A DNA stretch of 64,000 nucleotides. Origin: Paramarasmius palmivorus. Lineage: Eukaryota > Basidiomycota > Agaricomycetes > Agaricales > Marasmiaceae. The notes beneath the pieces are model-generated. The model did not search any database. It was not told the DNA's origin and worked only from the letters and a program-made list of their open reading frames with translations. Below are positions 1 to 11,100 of the stretch, one piece after another (position 1 is the stretch's first letter; each line of letters starts with the position of its first letter). Both the position numbers and the translations under genes were made by a program. Location of the stretch: assembly GCA_037176845.1 (NCBI GenBank), contig JAYKXP010000085.1, forward strand, positions 62,001 through 126,000, in the 5' to 3' direction.

Positions 1-1087
1 AACTCGTACAGCAGCCCTCATGCACGGTCCGGGAACAGCATTACACCCCTTTCACAGCCATCGGACTGTGGACCTGCACCTTACGATCAAGTCTGGCATG
101 GTAATCGGACGCCCTCCGATGTCGCTCAGCTCGCCGTTCCACGCCCGTCGTATGGGAGTGATATTTCCGCTATCAGCACTCTCTTCACGCAGACTTCTTT
201 GAATACAGCACCCAATCCAGCTCCTGCTATGCAGCCTCGACGTCGCCCAACTAATCCATACCCGTTATCACCTTCATACTCCAATCCGTATGTCTCGTCT
301 GCCTCTTCCCTCTCTAATGCCGCGGCTTCTATGCCGAACAGACCACCTCTCGCACGTTATACTCGCAGGCTCGACAATCCTGGTTCTTTGGGGCCTATTT
401 CCAATTTCTCTCGCAACTCTGTCGAGGTTCCAAGTTCCATGACGTTACCTCGCACCGCCGAAATCCCTGCTTCGCAGAAGCCTCTTCGTGGCCGACCCCC
501 ACTCTATAGTAACAATGCAACTACCACATTCTGGCTACCAATGAAAGCAGAAGCGGCACGCGACAAGATCGGAGGCACAGATAAATACTCATCGTCCTCT
601 TCGTCGGTCTCCTTGAGCGACAACTCTGCATATTCAAAGTTCATCGACCCCTCTGTACAATACGGAGCCACGGAGGTCCACAGTGGATACAACAGCAATA
701 TGTCCATTGGAACTGCCAGCGGTAGTGGTTATAGCCTGATGATGCAGACTCCCGCTCCGCCGGTACTATTGCCAGCAATCAATACTCAGCTTCCCGCCTC
801 CAGATCTGGTTTTCCTAATGTTCCGGATATCCCTGGCGTTCCCAGTACTCCCCCTTCTCCGGAAGCTCTTCTTGCGTTCAGAAATGGTCTCCAACAAGAC
901 ATGCGGCGTCTTTATATGGCACATGTTGCCCGATTCATGCAGGGGCAGTCCCAGTCTAGCGCTCCCGCTGCAGGGAACACAGATGTGTGGAATGATTTTC
1001 TCGTAAGTCTCAGTTCGTTTCATGCACCAGCTCCGCACTCATGCCTATAATTCAACGCAGAACAGCACTGGAGATCGACGTTCTTGA
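1..1087 (+). CDS. 3' part of a low-complexity Ser/Pro-rich protein
   Basis: The frame is open from the first base, so this is the C-terminal portion of a gene that starts outside the window. The visible part is about 340 residues, rich in Ser, Pro, Asn and Tyr, with a poly-Ser run near 594-618 and no recognisable fold except a short helical stretch near the end (about 860-950). An intron with GTAAGT donor is read at 1003-1060. Splicing it out joins in phase and ends at TGA 1085-1087, whereas reading through gives a different tail ending at 1050. Composition suggests a disordered regulatory region, as in many fungal transcription regulators, but there is no direct evidence of function. Confidence 0.6.
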
Positions 1088-1551
1088 ATATTGATGTATC
1101 TATTTTGGCCACACGCCATGTTCATTTCGGGATTGGGACAAGTATATAGATAGGCCGGCGGCAGCTACTTTCTTGGATACTTAGGACTGTCAACTACTAA
1201 CGCATCGTATATTTTGGACTGCCAACACATATTGGGTATATATATTATATATCGTTGTATAATGCTTTGTACATAGGATGATAATGTGAACGCAATTTCT
1301 TGGTATCGCTATCGCAAGAAGTGAGTACATTAAGTAATATAAGTATGTATAATATCGTAGAGTCCATGATGCAGCCCAAGATATATTATACAGCGGCTTG
1401 GTTATTAGCTACAGGGATAATGCGTCTAGGTATATCTACACAAAGTGATCTTCGGGACGCAAAGAGAAAACCACATACAAGAAAGCACGTCATGGCAATT
1501 GATACAAGATGGAAGATAAAATCGAGACACAGAGCGTGACCTTCAGAAAAC
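1088..1551. other. Intergenic, convergent gene ends
   Basis: AT-rich spacer between a plus-strand 3' end and a minus-strand 3' end. Short open frames here lack codon bias and splice context. Nothing else seen. Confidence 0.5.
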
Positions 1552-2559
1552 TCATAGAATATTTACCCTGCAACCACGCTCACGCTTCCCTATCCCTATT
1601 ACGTTCGTTCTGGAAAATAGGACCGCATAGGTACACTTCCCTACCTGGAGCGCGAGCGTCACGTACGAGCCCATTTGTGACAGAACTGTCACCACTTGGG
1701 CTTCGATGCGGCCCTCGATGAAGAGGCTGCGGCCAACTTCGATACTCTCAGAGACGAAATAGGCGTATGAGAGCACCTGTCGATTGCTAAGGCGAACAAT
1801 GCGAGTGAAGATATACGGCATCCGCAATATGGCATCAATCTCCTCCTGCTGCCAGTGAGAGCCAGAGGCATCCGGCTTTGAGGAATCTTCCTGCGGTCCA
1901 TCTGTCAAGGATGTGTCGCCCTGAACCTGAATGGCTGTGGAAACGATGGAGACTGGGGACATGGGTTGATTACAACGCGTCGAGGTGTGAACACTGGAAT
2001 CATCCTGAATGGCTTTAGAGATAACGGAGAGAGAAGTTGTGGATCTACTGGGATGCAGAGATTGTGTCGTAGTTGTCGAAATAGTATCGTCTTGGACGGG
2101 AGTAGAAACAACAGGAGTAGGGATTAGAGATCGATTATCACGAGAGGAACACGGTGTCGTATTCGGTGAGGTATGAAGTGTGAGTGTAGGGGCTTCCATA
2201 GGGCTTTGAGGTAATCGTATTTTCCAGGTTTGCCCGGAGTGGTTGCCAGTCCCACATTTGGACCTCGCAGGGAAGTATCGATCACCGATGTACTGGAGCC
2301 AACTTGACTGAGGAGGATCCTGGTCAACTTCGAAGAAGCTGCGCGTGGATTCAGCGGAAGGCGGCGGAGGTACCATAGGTAAAGCTGGCGGATACGTCGA
2401 ATGCGCAGATGGGCGTTCGTCTTGAGGTCTAGGGGCGGGTGAAGTGGATCTAATATACTGTAACGGTGTCAGCTGCGAATCATCTGATTGGTGTGGTCTT
2501 ACTGGACGACGGAGGGCTGAAACCTTGAAGGATGGGCAGCACATCAAGGCAGCATCCAT
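1552..2559 (-). CDS. Uncharacterised Ser/Thr/Pro-rich protein, 335 aa
   Basis: A single open frame of 335 codons. The first two thirds are rich in Ser, Thr and Pro with repeated V-S-T-x-[VI]-Q-x-D type segments, suggesting disorder. The last ~95 residues are a compact mix of charged and hydrophobic residues (from the W-Q-Q-E-E-I-D-A-I-L segment onward) and probably fold. No known family was recognised. Bases around 2458-2502 have GT...AG borders (GTAAGA donor, TTACAG acceptor) and are exactly 45 nt, so they may be an in-frame intron; removal would shorten the N-terminus by 15 residues. No signal peptide or membrane segment is seen. Confidence 0.55.
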   Translation of the reverse strand: MDAALMCCPSFKVSALRRPVRPHQSDDSQLTPLQYIRSTSPAPRPQDERPSAHSTYPPALPMVPPPPSAESTRSFFEVDQDPPQSSWLQYIGDRYFPARSKCGTGNHSGQTWKIRLPQSPMEAPTLTLHTSPNTTPCSSRDNRSLIPTPVVSTPVQDDTISTTTTQSLHPSRSTTSLSVISKAIQDDSSVHTSTRCNQPMSPVSIVSTAIQVQGDTSLTDGPQEDSSKPDASGSHWQQEEIDAILRMPYIFTRIVRLSNRQVLSYAYFVSESIEVGRSLFIEGRIEAQVVTVLSQMGSYVTLALQVGKCTYAVLFSRTNVIGIGKRERGCRVNIL

Positions 2560-3417
2560 GGCGAGTGGGAGGAGAAAGGGAGGGATGATTCATTGCCGAC
2601 GAGCTTAAGCCCTATATGTATGCTGAAAAATTTTTACAAGGATTTTTAGAAGCTTCCCGAAGGACCCTGACGACCTCAAACTTAAAGCCTCGCGTGTTGG
2701 CTCAAAGAACGTGACATTGGCGCCAACATTATTCACACGGTTGAATTATTTAAGGGCATGATTAATTGCTAATTTCCAAGCTCCTCCTTCTCCAGTCACC
2801 GCTCTCTAGATCCCGCCCTTGGACAATTCTCCAAGTTGGAAAAAAATACAACCAGAAACAAAAACTCTCTTTCCAAAGTTCTTTTCATTAGTTGTGGCAA
2901 CACTGAGTTGTTGACGGCAGCTTCACAGGGGCATTATGTTAATGGTGTCCAACCGAAGTCTACACGATTTGAAGCCTACGTGATTTAAATTGTTACTTCA
3001 CGCCTTGGGAATTTTTCTGTTCTTGGCTTCACACGTTAGCGGCAACTTCTGCTTCTTGCATTCAATCAAACTTCTCACAGAAGAAAACGTTCCACCGATC
3101 CTATCGCATATTAAAGAACATTCCAATGTCTGTTCATTTTCACGTCAGAAACCTTCTAGCGTCCTTTCATTTTCGCGTCAGCAACCATTCTAGCATCCTT
3201 TTGTTTCCACATCAGCAACCATTCTAGCATCCTTTCATTTTCACCAGAGGCCACTATAGCACCCATTTAATTTCACATCACCCATCTTATGATCTCAAGC
3301 CAAAAAAAATATCTGACCAAGTAAAACAACTGGTTATAAAATTACATAGATCCAGGTACAGGAATTAGTAAATGGCAGTGTTACAACTGTCCAGAGTCCA
3401 AGAAAGGTAGCAGTGTC
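2560..3417. other. Intergenic region with short tandem repeats
   Basis: About 860 bp without a supportable gene. AT-rich, with homopolymer runs; it holds the degenerate ~34-bp tandem repeat listed separately at 3135-3281. The upstream part probably contains the promoter of the minus-strand gene ending at 2559. Confidence 0.5.
3135..3281. repeat. Degenerate tandem repeat, ~34-bp unit
   Basis: Units start at about 3135, 3168, 3202 and 3236 with a partial fifth near 3266. Each follows the pattern CATTTTC-ACGTCAG-x-AACC-x-TTCTAGC-x-TCCTTT. Units 2 and 3 differ at only a few bases; unit 4 and the fifth are more diverged. Period 33-34 bp. No coding potential. It looks like a minisatellite-type array or the remnant of one. 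Confidence 0.7.
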
Positions 3418-4922
3418 TATTTATATGTAATTGCAGATCCAAGAAAGCAGATGTCAAATAGCCCATCCATCATCTGCTTGGAGCAGGCTCCTGAATGTGC
3501 TTGAAATGAGACCAAAAAGCCCATTGACAAGATGAAAGAAATGCGATGGCTGATCTGAAATCAGAGATACTCATACAAAGACAAGCGAGTTACTTACAGA
3601 AATGTTCTGCAGAATGAATGACAGTGCCATAACAACACAGATCATCCCCATAATTCGCTCCATTGTTGATATTGCTTCCCTTTGACTAATAGATGCACGT
3701 CGAGTCCAAAGTTGGATTGGGTTTACACCAACATTTTCCCCTGATTGTGCTACTGCAATGGTTGGAGTTCCCTCGATATCTACAGACTGAAGGAGGTTAG
3801 CTACCATGATTACGTGGAACATAACTTGTGTAAATACCGAAAGTGATTGAACCCAATCGCCTCCGACAGGGATTTGGTCTTTGACATCACCAGTACGCCG
3901 ATCAAACACGTATACGACACCGTGGTCACTCCCTGAAAGTATCGCTGTGCCCTGGTCATGGATCGCTATGTTTCTACAGCGCCTAGTATCCCCCGGTACA
4001 GCAAAAGTCCTGATACGCGCGGCCGTGCTGATCTTGTACAGAGCTACACCCAACGAAACATCGTCCAAGATAAGGACATCGTCCTTGATGCACATAAAGG
4101 CATGCCCTCTGGATAGAGATGAGCAGTGGTTATACCGACACAATTATGACGCACATGACGCTCCCAGTGGTATGTGTTTTGAGAACTTTGGCATTTTCAT
4201 CGATAATAGCGCTACTCGTCATCAGTCTGTGTTATTCGCCGGGCCATCATAAGACTCACATTTCTCCGGAGTCACGGCCGAAACTCCAAATCTCTGGTCC
4301 ACTCGAACCGTGATGGCCAAAACTAACGACTTGGGAGGAATGAAGCGGAAGCAATGCAGATTTCATCGCACGAGGCTTCATACCACCGTCTATTAGGAAT
4401 CGGTGAATGACACCCGAACGATGGCCGACGGCAAGCTGGCTAGAGTTGGCATCATAAGCAAGAGACGTGATCTCAGTGCCACTTCCTCCTTCAAGAAGCT
4501 GGCAGAAGACTTCGGTGAACTGTAAACGTAGAAGTCAGCCAGATTCAAAGGAAAGGCTGAAAACCTGCCTCGTTACAAGCATGATCGCGTTTCCATACCA
4601 CCAAATAGCCATCTTCCGTACCGTATGCAAGGGCATCGTCTGCATTATCTCGTTTTACCATCCATGCGAGAGCAGTTGTCATCCCTCGTTCGCCGGCAAG
4701 AGTGGGGACTTCCATCTTGTAATTACTGGTCGGAAGGTGCCAAATGGAAGTACCTTGATATCCTGGACAATGTCAGCGTCATGAGGGAGAGAGATTCGGA
4801 GGGAGCTTACCACCACAAGCAACGAGCGTGCCATCAAAATTGAGTGCAATACAGGCTGCGGGTCCCTGATGGCCGTGAAGAGTCGCGGAGAGCGAGTACA
4901 AGTTCCTTTGCGAAGTTTGCAT
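3418..4922 (-). CDS. WD40-repeat protein with C-terminal transmembrane segment
   Basis: Start chosen at 4922, where the protein begins with a short lead then L-H-G-H-Q-G-P, a WD40 blade opening. Splicing the GT-AG introns (about 4765-4810, 4519-4567, 4116-4266, 3788-3841, 3555-3596) gives about 360-370 residues. Blades include the segments D-G-Y-L-V-V-W, H-R-S-G-V-I-H-R-F, S-G-S-D-H-G-V-V-Y-V-F-D and N-P-I-Q-L-W. Near the C-terminus is one hydrophobic stretch (M-I-C-V-V-M-A-L-S-F-I-L), followed by a short tail ending at TAG 3418-3420. WD40 proteins normally act as interaction scaffolds; the membrane anchor suggests a membrane-tethered one. The partner is unknown. Exon borders are inferred; the family call is secure. 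Confidence 0.75.
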
Positions 4923-5439
4923 GGTGAGTTGTTGGTTCGTCGCTGTCCTTGTGCAGTTTTTTACCTTGGAAGTGGCGGTACGATTACCTATTCGAGATAT
5001 CAATTTGCCTCGTTAATGTAGCAACCAGCAAGGAGAATAAGAACAAAAAGTTGTAGTCAGTAACGGAGAGTAAGGATAATAATACTGGAACAAACCATAT
5101 GGTTACAAATGTTCTGAAGAAGCCCTGACAAGACTGCTCTTCATTTCCTGCGCTGGAGGACAAAAGCAGCAGTTGTTGTAAGAGTAGAGTTTGAATGTGT
5201 TGAAGAAGCGAAACATTGTGAATTGCTGGTTACTATGCCTCCAATAGTAGAGCTTCTGAACAATGGGTGAGGGACTCTGTTGTCGTCGAAACCTAAAAGG
5301 GAAGAAGAACAATTACGGGCGCTTGATCCCGAACAAGGACTCCTGACCTATTTCAACCATCATCCATGGGCCCGAGACGGTATCTTTCTAATAATCCCCA
5401 CTCTTTGCGCTGGCGTCACCCAATATTCACTGTGAAATC
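4923..5439. other. Divergent intergenic region
   Basis: Spacer between the divergent WD40 gene (minus) and the orphan starting at 5440 (plus). A frame on the minus strand at 5103-5312 is low-complexity, lacks family similarity and is not accepted. Probably holds both promoters; no unambiguous TATA box seen. Confidence 0.4.
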
Positions 5440-6176
5440 ATGAAAGTCGAAATCATGAAAACTTACGCTCCTCCTCGTCCCCCTCTCCGGCCAAAAGTCA
5501 TCCCAATGTTCGCAACTCCCGCTATCTTTCGCCGTTCTCGGACAACTCCCTCGATTCACCAGAATCTTCCAGCAAAGCCTCGTTACCATCCATATGGAGA
5601 GCGTACTTCACAACCTGAACTCGCCCACGAGGTTCCAGCACCTGATGAGCCCACCATCACCACAACAAAGCCATCTCCCCTCGGAATCCCCTCAGCGAAT
5701 GATGACGAGGAAGAAGCACTTGAGCGTACATCCGAAATCATTTTGACAGAACAGCCTCAAGGCTTTACCTTAGTCAACTCAGGATGGAGTGATACCAAGC
5801 TCAAATCCCTCCGAGTTGCGTGTTTCTACCATGGTCACGAAATATTGCTGATACCTTTTCCCAGAGGCACGCAAAGCAGGCGATACAAGCGCATCTCAAA
5901 GTTGGAGTTCGACTAAGTGCTCAAGAACCTGATGCTATTGCGAAAGCACGCCAAGTGGTGAGTATGGTTTTCAATGCCGTATACTTGGTGCTGAATCCGT
6001 TGTACCAGATTCTGGATGCTTTTCCCGATTTCCGCGAGCACAAGAATGCGTGGGGCGCTGATGCTGTTCTTCGCGATCAGCTTAAGACCATTCGGGACTG
6101 TACCAATGCCCGAAATCGCAAGGCTCGATTGGAATCAGTTGGTGTATCTGAGCAGGGAAGCAGTAAAGATACCTAA
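5440..6176 (+). CDS. Orphan protein with proline-rich N-terminus
   Basis: A first exon from 5440 encodes about 125 Pro/Arg/Glu-rich residues. The frame then closes, but an intron of about 50 nt near 5814-5865 joins it to a second frame, and a clear GTGAGT...CCAG intron at about 5957-6009 joins the last exon, ending at TAA 6174-6176. The spliced C-terminal half is helical and charged (segments such as A-K-Q-A-I-Q-A-H-L-K and D-A-F-P-D-F-R-E-H-K-N-A-W). No family recognised. The first donor is weak: either GTTGCG or GTGTTT with an AGAG acceptor keeps frame. Bases 6294-6494 hold a further coding-looking stretch (M-K-V-D-M-Y-Q-E-R-V) that could be another exon. Confidence 0.4.
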
Positions 6177-6583
6177 ATACACATTTATCGTCGTCAGACC
6201 CCATGGAACATTGCCTCGAGCCTAACTTGTACCACATATGTAGTTTTTTTTTTGATTCCTGTATACCATGGACGATTCTCTCTGGTTGTAATCATGAAAG
6301 TTGATATGTACCAAGAACGAGTTGCGTCGGAATTACGACAGAGTGCGGATAAGCTTCTGCCCGAAATGAGACCCTTGACCGTTTTTGTCAACCACATCTA
6401 CAAACCTGCGGATCTAATATTCGGCAATAGATCTGAGATGTCGTGCGATTTGGCTGCCAATTATAGATACAAAACGAGGCGGTTACGAATTTGAGGTCTT
6501 TTAAACTTGTTTCCTTGATACCGTGTTGATTCTTCGTACGCCGGACTTGTTGTCCCCAATGTCTCTCCTTTAAGCTCTCAACA
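6177..6583. other. Spacer with possible extra exon
   Basis: About 400 bp between two plus-strand genes. The frame at 6294-6494 has amphipathic, coding-like content but no start or splice partner that can be fixed by eye. A T-run at about 6245-6254 may be part of a 3' UTR. Confidence 0.3.
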
Positions 6584-7470
6584 ATGCACCCTCACCTTTC
6601 AAATCTGCGCCCTTCACATACCATGGCAAATAATTATCCAACCTCGATTTGTAAGTGATGCGGATGCCTCTCGGAATCTATCCTCGTGATTCTGACCATG
6701 ATAGTACAGTTACCTTTACATTTCCTTTGGGATGTGCGTCGGTCGCTGACACGGACGTGAACCTGGACATTATGTCAAGTGAAAATACACCATCGCCACA
6801 AATCCCTTCAACGGACGGCTACAGCAACTATAGTCATCTAAGGTAAGTACTGCTAAAAAATAGTGTACTGGGATAAATTCGTAATAAATAATCTCGTCAT
6901 AGGACCGTTTGTGCCGAGCCACCTGACGCTCAGGTGGACCCGCCAATCGATGAGCCAGCCGTAATCCACGGTCCAGACTCGTCTTCGGACACCAACATGC
7001 CACCCTCTTCAACCTCTGTTTCACAGGCCAATGTTCCAAGTCTTGATAAGTTGGACCCTTCGCGCAAGAAGCGCATTTGGAATAAACAAGTCACTTCTTT
7101 GGTCGAGCCCTCTGCGCGCTTACCTTACCGAAAGCGCCTAACGAGCCCTGGGCCCTTCCAGTGTCCGCTGTGTCCCTGGACACAGAATTGCCGGAAACAT
7201 TTCGATCGCCACATAAATTCACACCAACGCGCATTTGAGAATAGCCAGGATGGCGGCTGGTGGTGTATGGGCGTACTCGTCGAGGAGAGGGACGACTACA
7301 ACATTCCGTTGGACGCCGAACCTTACGATTTTCAAGGCCAATTGTACGTCGGCGGGTGCCAGAAAAGTTTTTCCCGACGAGATGCTCTCCAAAGGCATTT
7401 AAGGAACCCGAGAACTTCATGTGTGGGTGAGCTACCGCGGACGGACTGGCATGTTGTGCGTAGAAGATGA
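6584..7470 (+). CDS. C2H2 zinc-finger protein
   Basis: Three exons, 6584-6650, 6710-6842 and 6903-7470, with GTAAGT donors and phases that join exactly. The ~255-residue protein has a disordered acidic/Ser/Pro N-terminal half, then a C2H2 finger (F-Q-C-P-L-C, with H-F-D-R-H-I-N-S-H) at about 7159-7227, a ~45-residue insert, and a second finger-like unit (G-G-C-Q-K-S-F-S-R-R-D-A-L-Q-R-H-L) near 7351-7400. The second unit shows a single Cys before the F-S-R-R-D-A-L core and a distant Cys after the His, so it may be non-canonical. Fits a nuclear DNA-binding regulator of the kind expanded in Agaricomycetes; target unknown. Confidence 0.7.
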
Positions 7471-8113
7471 TATCTAGTTCTAATGCATACGCGTCATGAT
7501 TGCTTCGTTGCTTGTAACTCTTCGGAACTATGTCAACTACGAATATAATCTATTCCTCTTTTTTTTTATGCCGTCTGCGACTCGTATATACTTCCAATGG
7601 TGATTTTTGAACAGGCCATGTATTGTGTTCACCACAGCCGTCCAGTGCGTGAGAATGGACCGTGACGCATGACCGTGGTCGTTATCAATTACATCCTTCC
7701 TTTTGTCTTTGCAGCTCTCTGAATCTCCAAGTTTTCGGGTCTCATTTGTCCACAATTCGGCACCTAATTATAGTTTCCTTTTGTCTTTGCCAGGTGAGAG
7801 CCAAATGTCAATCTTCACTTTTGTCTCTGGAGCAGCAATGCCAATGAAGCGATTCAAAGTGCATCCTGTTTACCTTACCGTTTGGCTTCGCAACAAGAAG
7901 CACTGTCGAGATGCGATGTCAACGGCCTACTTTCTTTTTGTTTCTCTACGCCATCGTATTGCTGACTTGGTACAGGATTCATCTCATTTGGGACTTCCCG
8001 AACAAGCCCTATGCTTGTAATATATGCTCCTTCCCTCCATCTCTTTGGTCTCAAGGCCTGGTGCCGCCATTCTTGACCTCCCTCTCCCCAATACTATTCC
8101 GACTATCTCCCGT
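7471..8113. other. Intergenic region, pyrimidine-rich
   Basis: Contains repeated pyrimidine-rich words of the CCTTTTGTCTTTGC type (about 7699-7712 and 7777-7790) and several short frames without family similarity. Some may be 5' UTR or promoter of the gene starting at 8114. No gene supported. Confidence 0.4.
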
Positions 8114-11100
8114 CATGAACGACTTCCACACTGTCGCGTCTGAACATTCCTTCACTTTTAACACTGCTGGTGCTGGCCAACCTTCAATGTCCATCGATAA
8201 TGAACACACCGAAAACGACAACAAATTTGATCCCTCGAACCCGCTTTTCTCGTTTGTCTTAGGCAGCTATCCACCGGGATCGCATTCTCCAAGAACTTCC
8301 AACTTTCAACACCATCCGATCCCTTCTGTCCCTGCAAGGTTTCGCAATTCTTCCTCACAGGGCTCAACAAGTACATCCTATTCGAAAGTATGACGTGCAA
8401 GTGATCTTCATGATTCTCACCAACAACCTTGCAAATGTCGTGCCGTTCCTGGTCCCAGCCAACAGCAGATCGACGAGGTATGTGGTAGTCGCCCACCGCT
8501 TTATGTGCCACTACTGACTCATCATATTCACAGGAGCGAACTCTACGTCAAGCGACGGAGAAGGATATTTCTCAATTGAAGCTGCTTGTGTCAACTCTTT
8601 CTCAAGAGAAAGAAAAACTACAAGAGACAAACAATCAACATTGCAATGAGATCGCGTCACTCCGTTCTCAATCAGCTCAACTGAATCAGGAACAGGCATG
8701 TAGATTTTTTTCGTTTCTCTTTTGCATTATTGACGATTTGCCCTCAGGATGAAAAGACACGAGAGCTCGGCGAGGTCAGTATCTGGTCGCCTAGTGGTTC
8801 TTGATCCTGGCTAATGTGTTTAATTGCAGGAACGTGCCCTACGTCAATCTGCCGAACAAAGATGCGAGCAGGATGCTGAGGAAATCACCGAGCTCAAGCG
8901 TCAGGCAGCAAGGCTTGCTCAAGACAAGGCGACTTTGCAGGATTCGAATGGGAAATGTGCCAGCCAACTCAACTCATTGCAAAGCCAACTCGATGACTTG
9001 GAACAGAAACACAATCAGGTTAGTTTCACCTTGTCCCTGTGACATCCTATTGATCCGTTCAGGCGTCAAAACAAGCACAGGAGAACGAGACGCTCCGGGC
9101 TTTGAACGAGAAATATGCCCAGCAACTAAATGTTCTGCAGAGCGAGCTTGACGGCTTGAAACAGGATCACGATCAGGTTAGCTTGTTTTTCCTTCCTCCA
9201 CTACTTATTGATTTGTTCATTGGTTTATTCAGGCATCTATACATACCCAAGAGAACGTAGAGCTCCGGGCTTTAAACGAGGACCATGCACATCAACTTGA
9301 CGCGCTGCAGAGCGAGCTCAATAGTATGAAACAGAAACACCTCCAGGTAGGTTTCGACCTTGTCCTTCCGTGGCCATCTGTTGACTTGTCTGATAAGGAA
9401 GAGGCTCTTCGCGGAGAACTGGAAGACAAGTGTCGCGAAAACATTCGCATTCAGATGGAACATCTGGTACAAGAGAAGGAGACGTTACAAGAAGCTAATG
9501 CCAAATACGTCAAGGAGATCGAGTCTTTGATGTCCCAAGTCGACGCTCTCGGCCGTGCATCGCAAGTGAGCCCAATCTCTTATTCCCAGCCACCTTTTAA
9601 CAAATGTCTGATACTAGTCTTCGACAAACGACAATTCCACACCATCACATAGTCCAGATATAGACCCTTCAGTAAGACTTGGCGTTTGTCTCAATTCTCC
9701 ATTAGTTGACCGTATTGGGCAGAATGAGCAACTGCAAGAGGCACACCGCCGAGTCCAGGAGCTTCAAACAAAGCTCGCTGAACATATCAACAGCATGGAG
9801 GAGACCGAAGTTACCATCGAGCTTCAAATTGAGAAAATTGTGGCTTTGGTAGATATTCAATGGTTTCCCTTCGTTCACAACTCAACTTCTAAATAGACGC
9901 AAGAGCGAGACAATGCACTTGTGGATCGGGATAATGCCATTCGGAAATGGCACGACATTCGTACCAGCTCAAACGAAATGTTTACCCAAGTGAGAACCCA
10001 GCGTTTCATTTGTCTAGTATCCTGACTATTTCCTTAAGGGCACACAAGCGTTGGAGACGATACAGCGCCTAGAGACTCAGGTCAAACAATTGGTAAGATT
10101 GAAAATGCTACGGGGCCATAGCTATAACTCATACGCCATTAGGAAAACGACAAGGAGAAGCTAGCGGAAGAGCGAGTATGTTATTATTCGTACAGGTACT
10201 CCTTGACCCTAACTAACTGCCGCTAGGACGACTACAAAAAAGAACTGTCCCGTCTACGAGCCCGTAAACGTCCAAAGTCAAGCTCATCGAGTTCTCCTGG
10301 TGCCACTACGATGCAAGACACACCCGAGGATGCCGATCAAGAAGACGAGGGGTTATTTTCTGAAGAGTCTGTGAAGAGAATTGTCGACGAGGCGCTGAAT
10401 AGGTTCTCTACTACGACCGCACAGCCATCATCGTCCAGCTCTCAGATTCCTACAGAGAGCCCCCCATCTGGGAGGAAGCGCAAGATTGCACCGAAACCTG
10501 GAAGTCGGGCATATATGCAAGAATCCAAGACCTCTGGGTTTGCATCCGTCAAGAGCGTTGAACCCGAATGGCGTGTAAGTTATAAATCTATCTTTTGTTC
10601 ACAATATTCAGGAACAACTACAGCAATTGATGCGGAAGATCTTTGTAGATCGAACCGGTGGAGTCTCTGGAGTCAACTCGTACCAAGACTATATCCCGGT
10701 GGCCGATGACTTGGCTCAAAACTTCGACAAAGGACTTGGAGAAGGGCCAAAAGAAGCTACGAAATATCGCCTTTACTTTGGTGAGGGGTGGCAGAAGTCA
10801 AGGTGGAATCGTCAAGTTGTTCGGGACCTCATCCAGGAAGTCGTACGTGGACAGGCTGAGGCTCGGATTCCGGGAGAGTGTCTCAGCTCCGAAGCAATTG
10901 AAGCATGTCTCTGGGACTACATCAAGCAAGCCCAGGTCTCTTGGAAACGTCATATCCCCCGGGTTCACCCAACTGGTAATCGATTTGAGACCACGGATGA
11001 GGCTACCCTTCGTAGTCAGATTCAGGAGGCGGAACGAACACAAAGTCTCCGAGCTAATACTCGAAAGTCGCTGGTCAGTGTAACCCTCATGACCATTGTA

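Noticed and set aside
5103..5312. Minus-strand 69-codon frame
   Set aside because: Low complexity, no homology seen, located in a divergent promoter.
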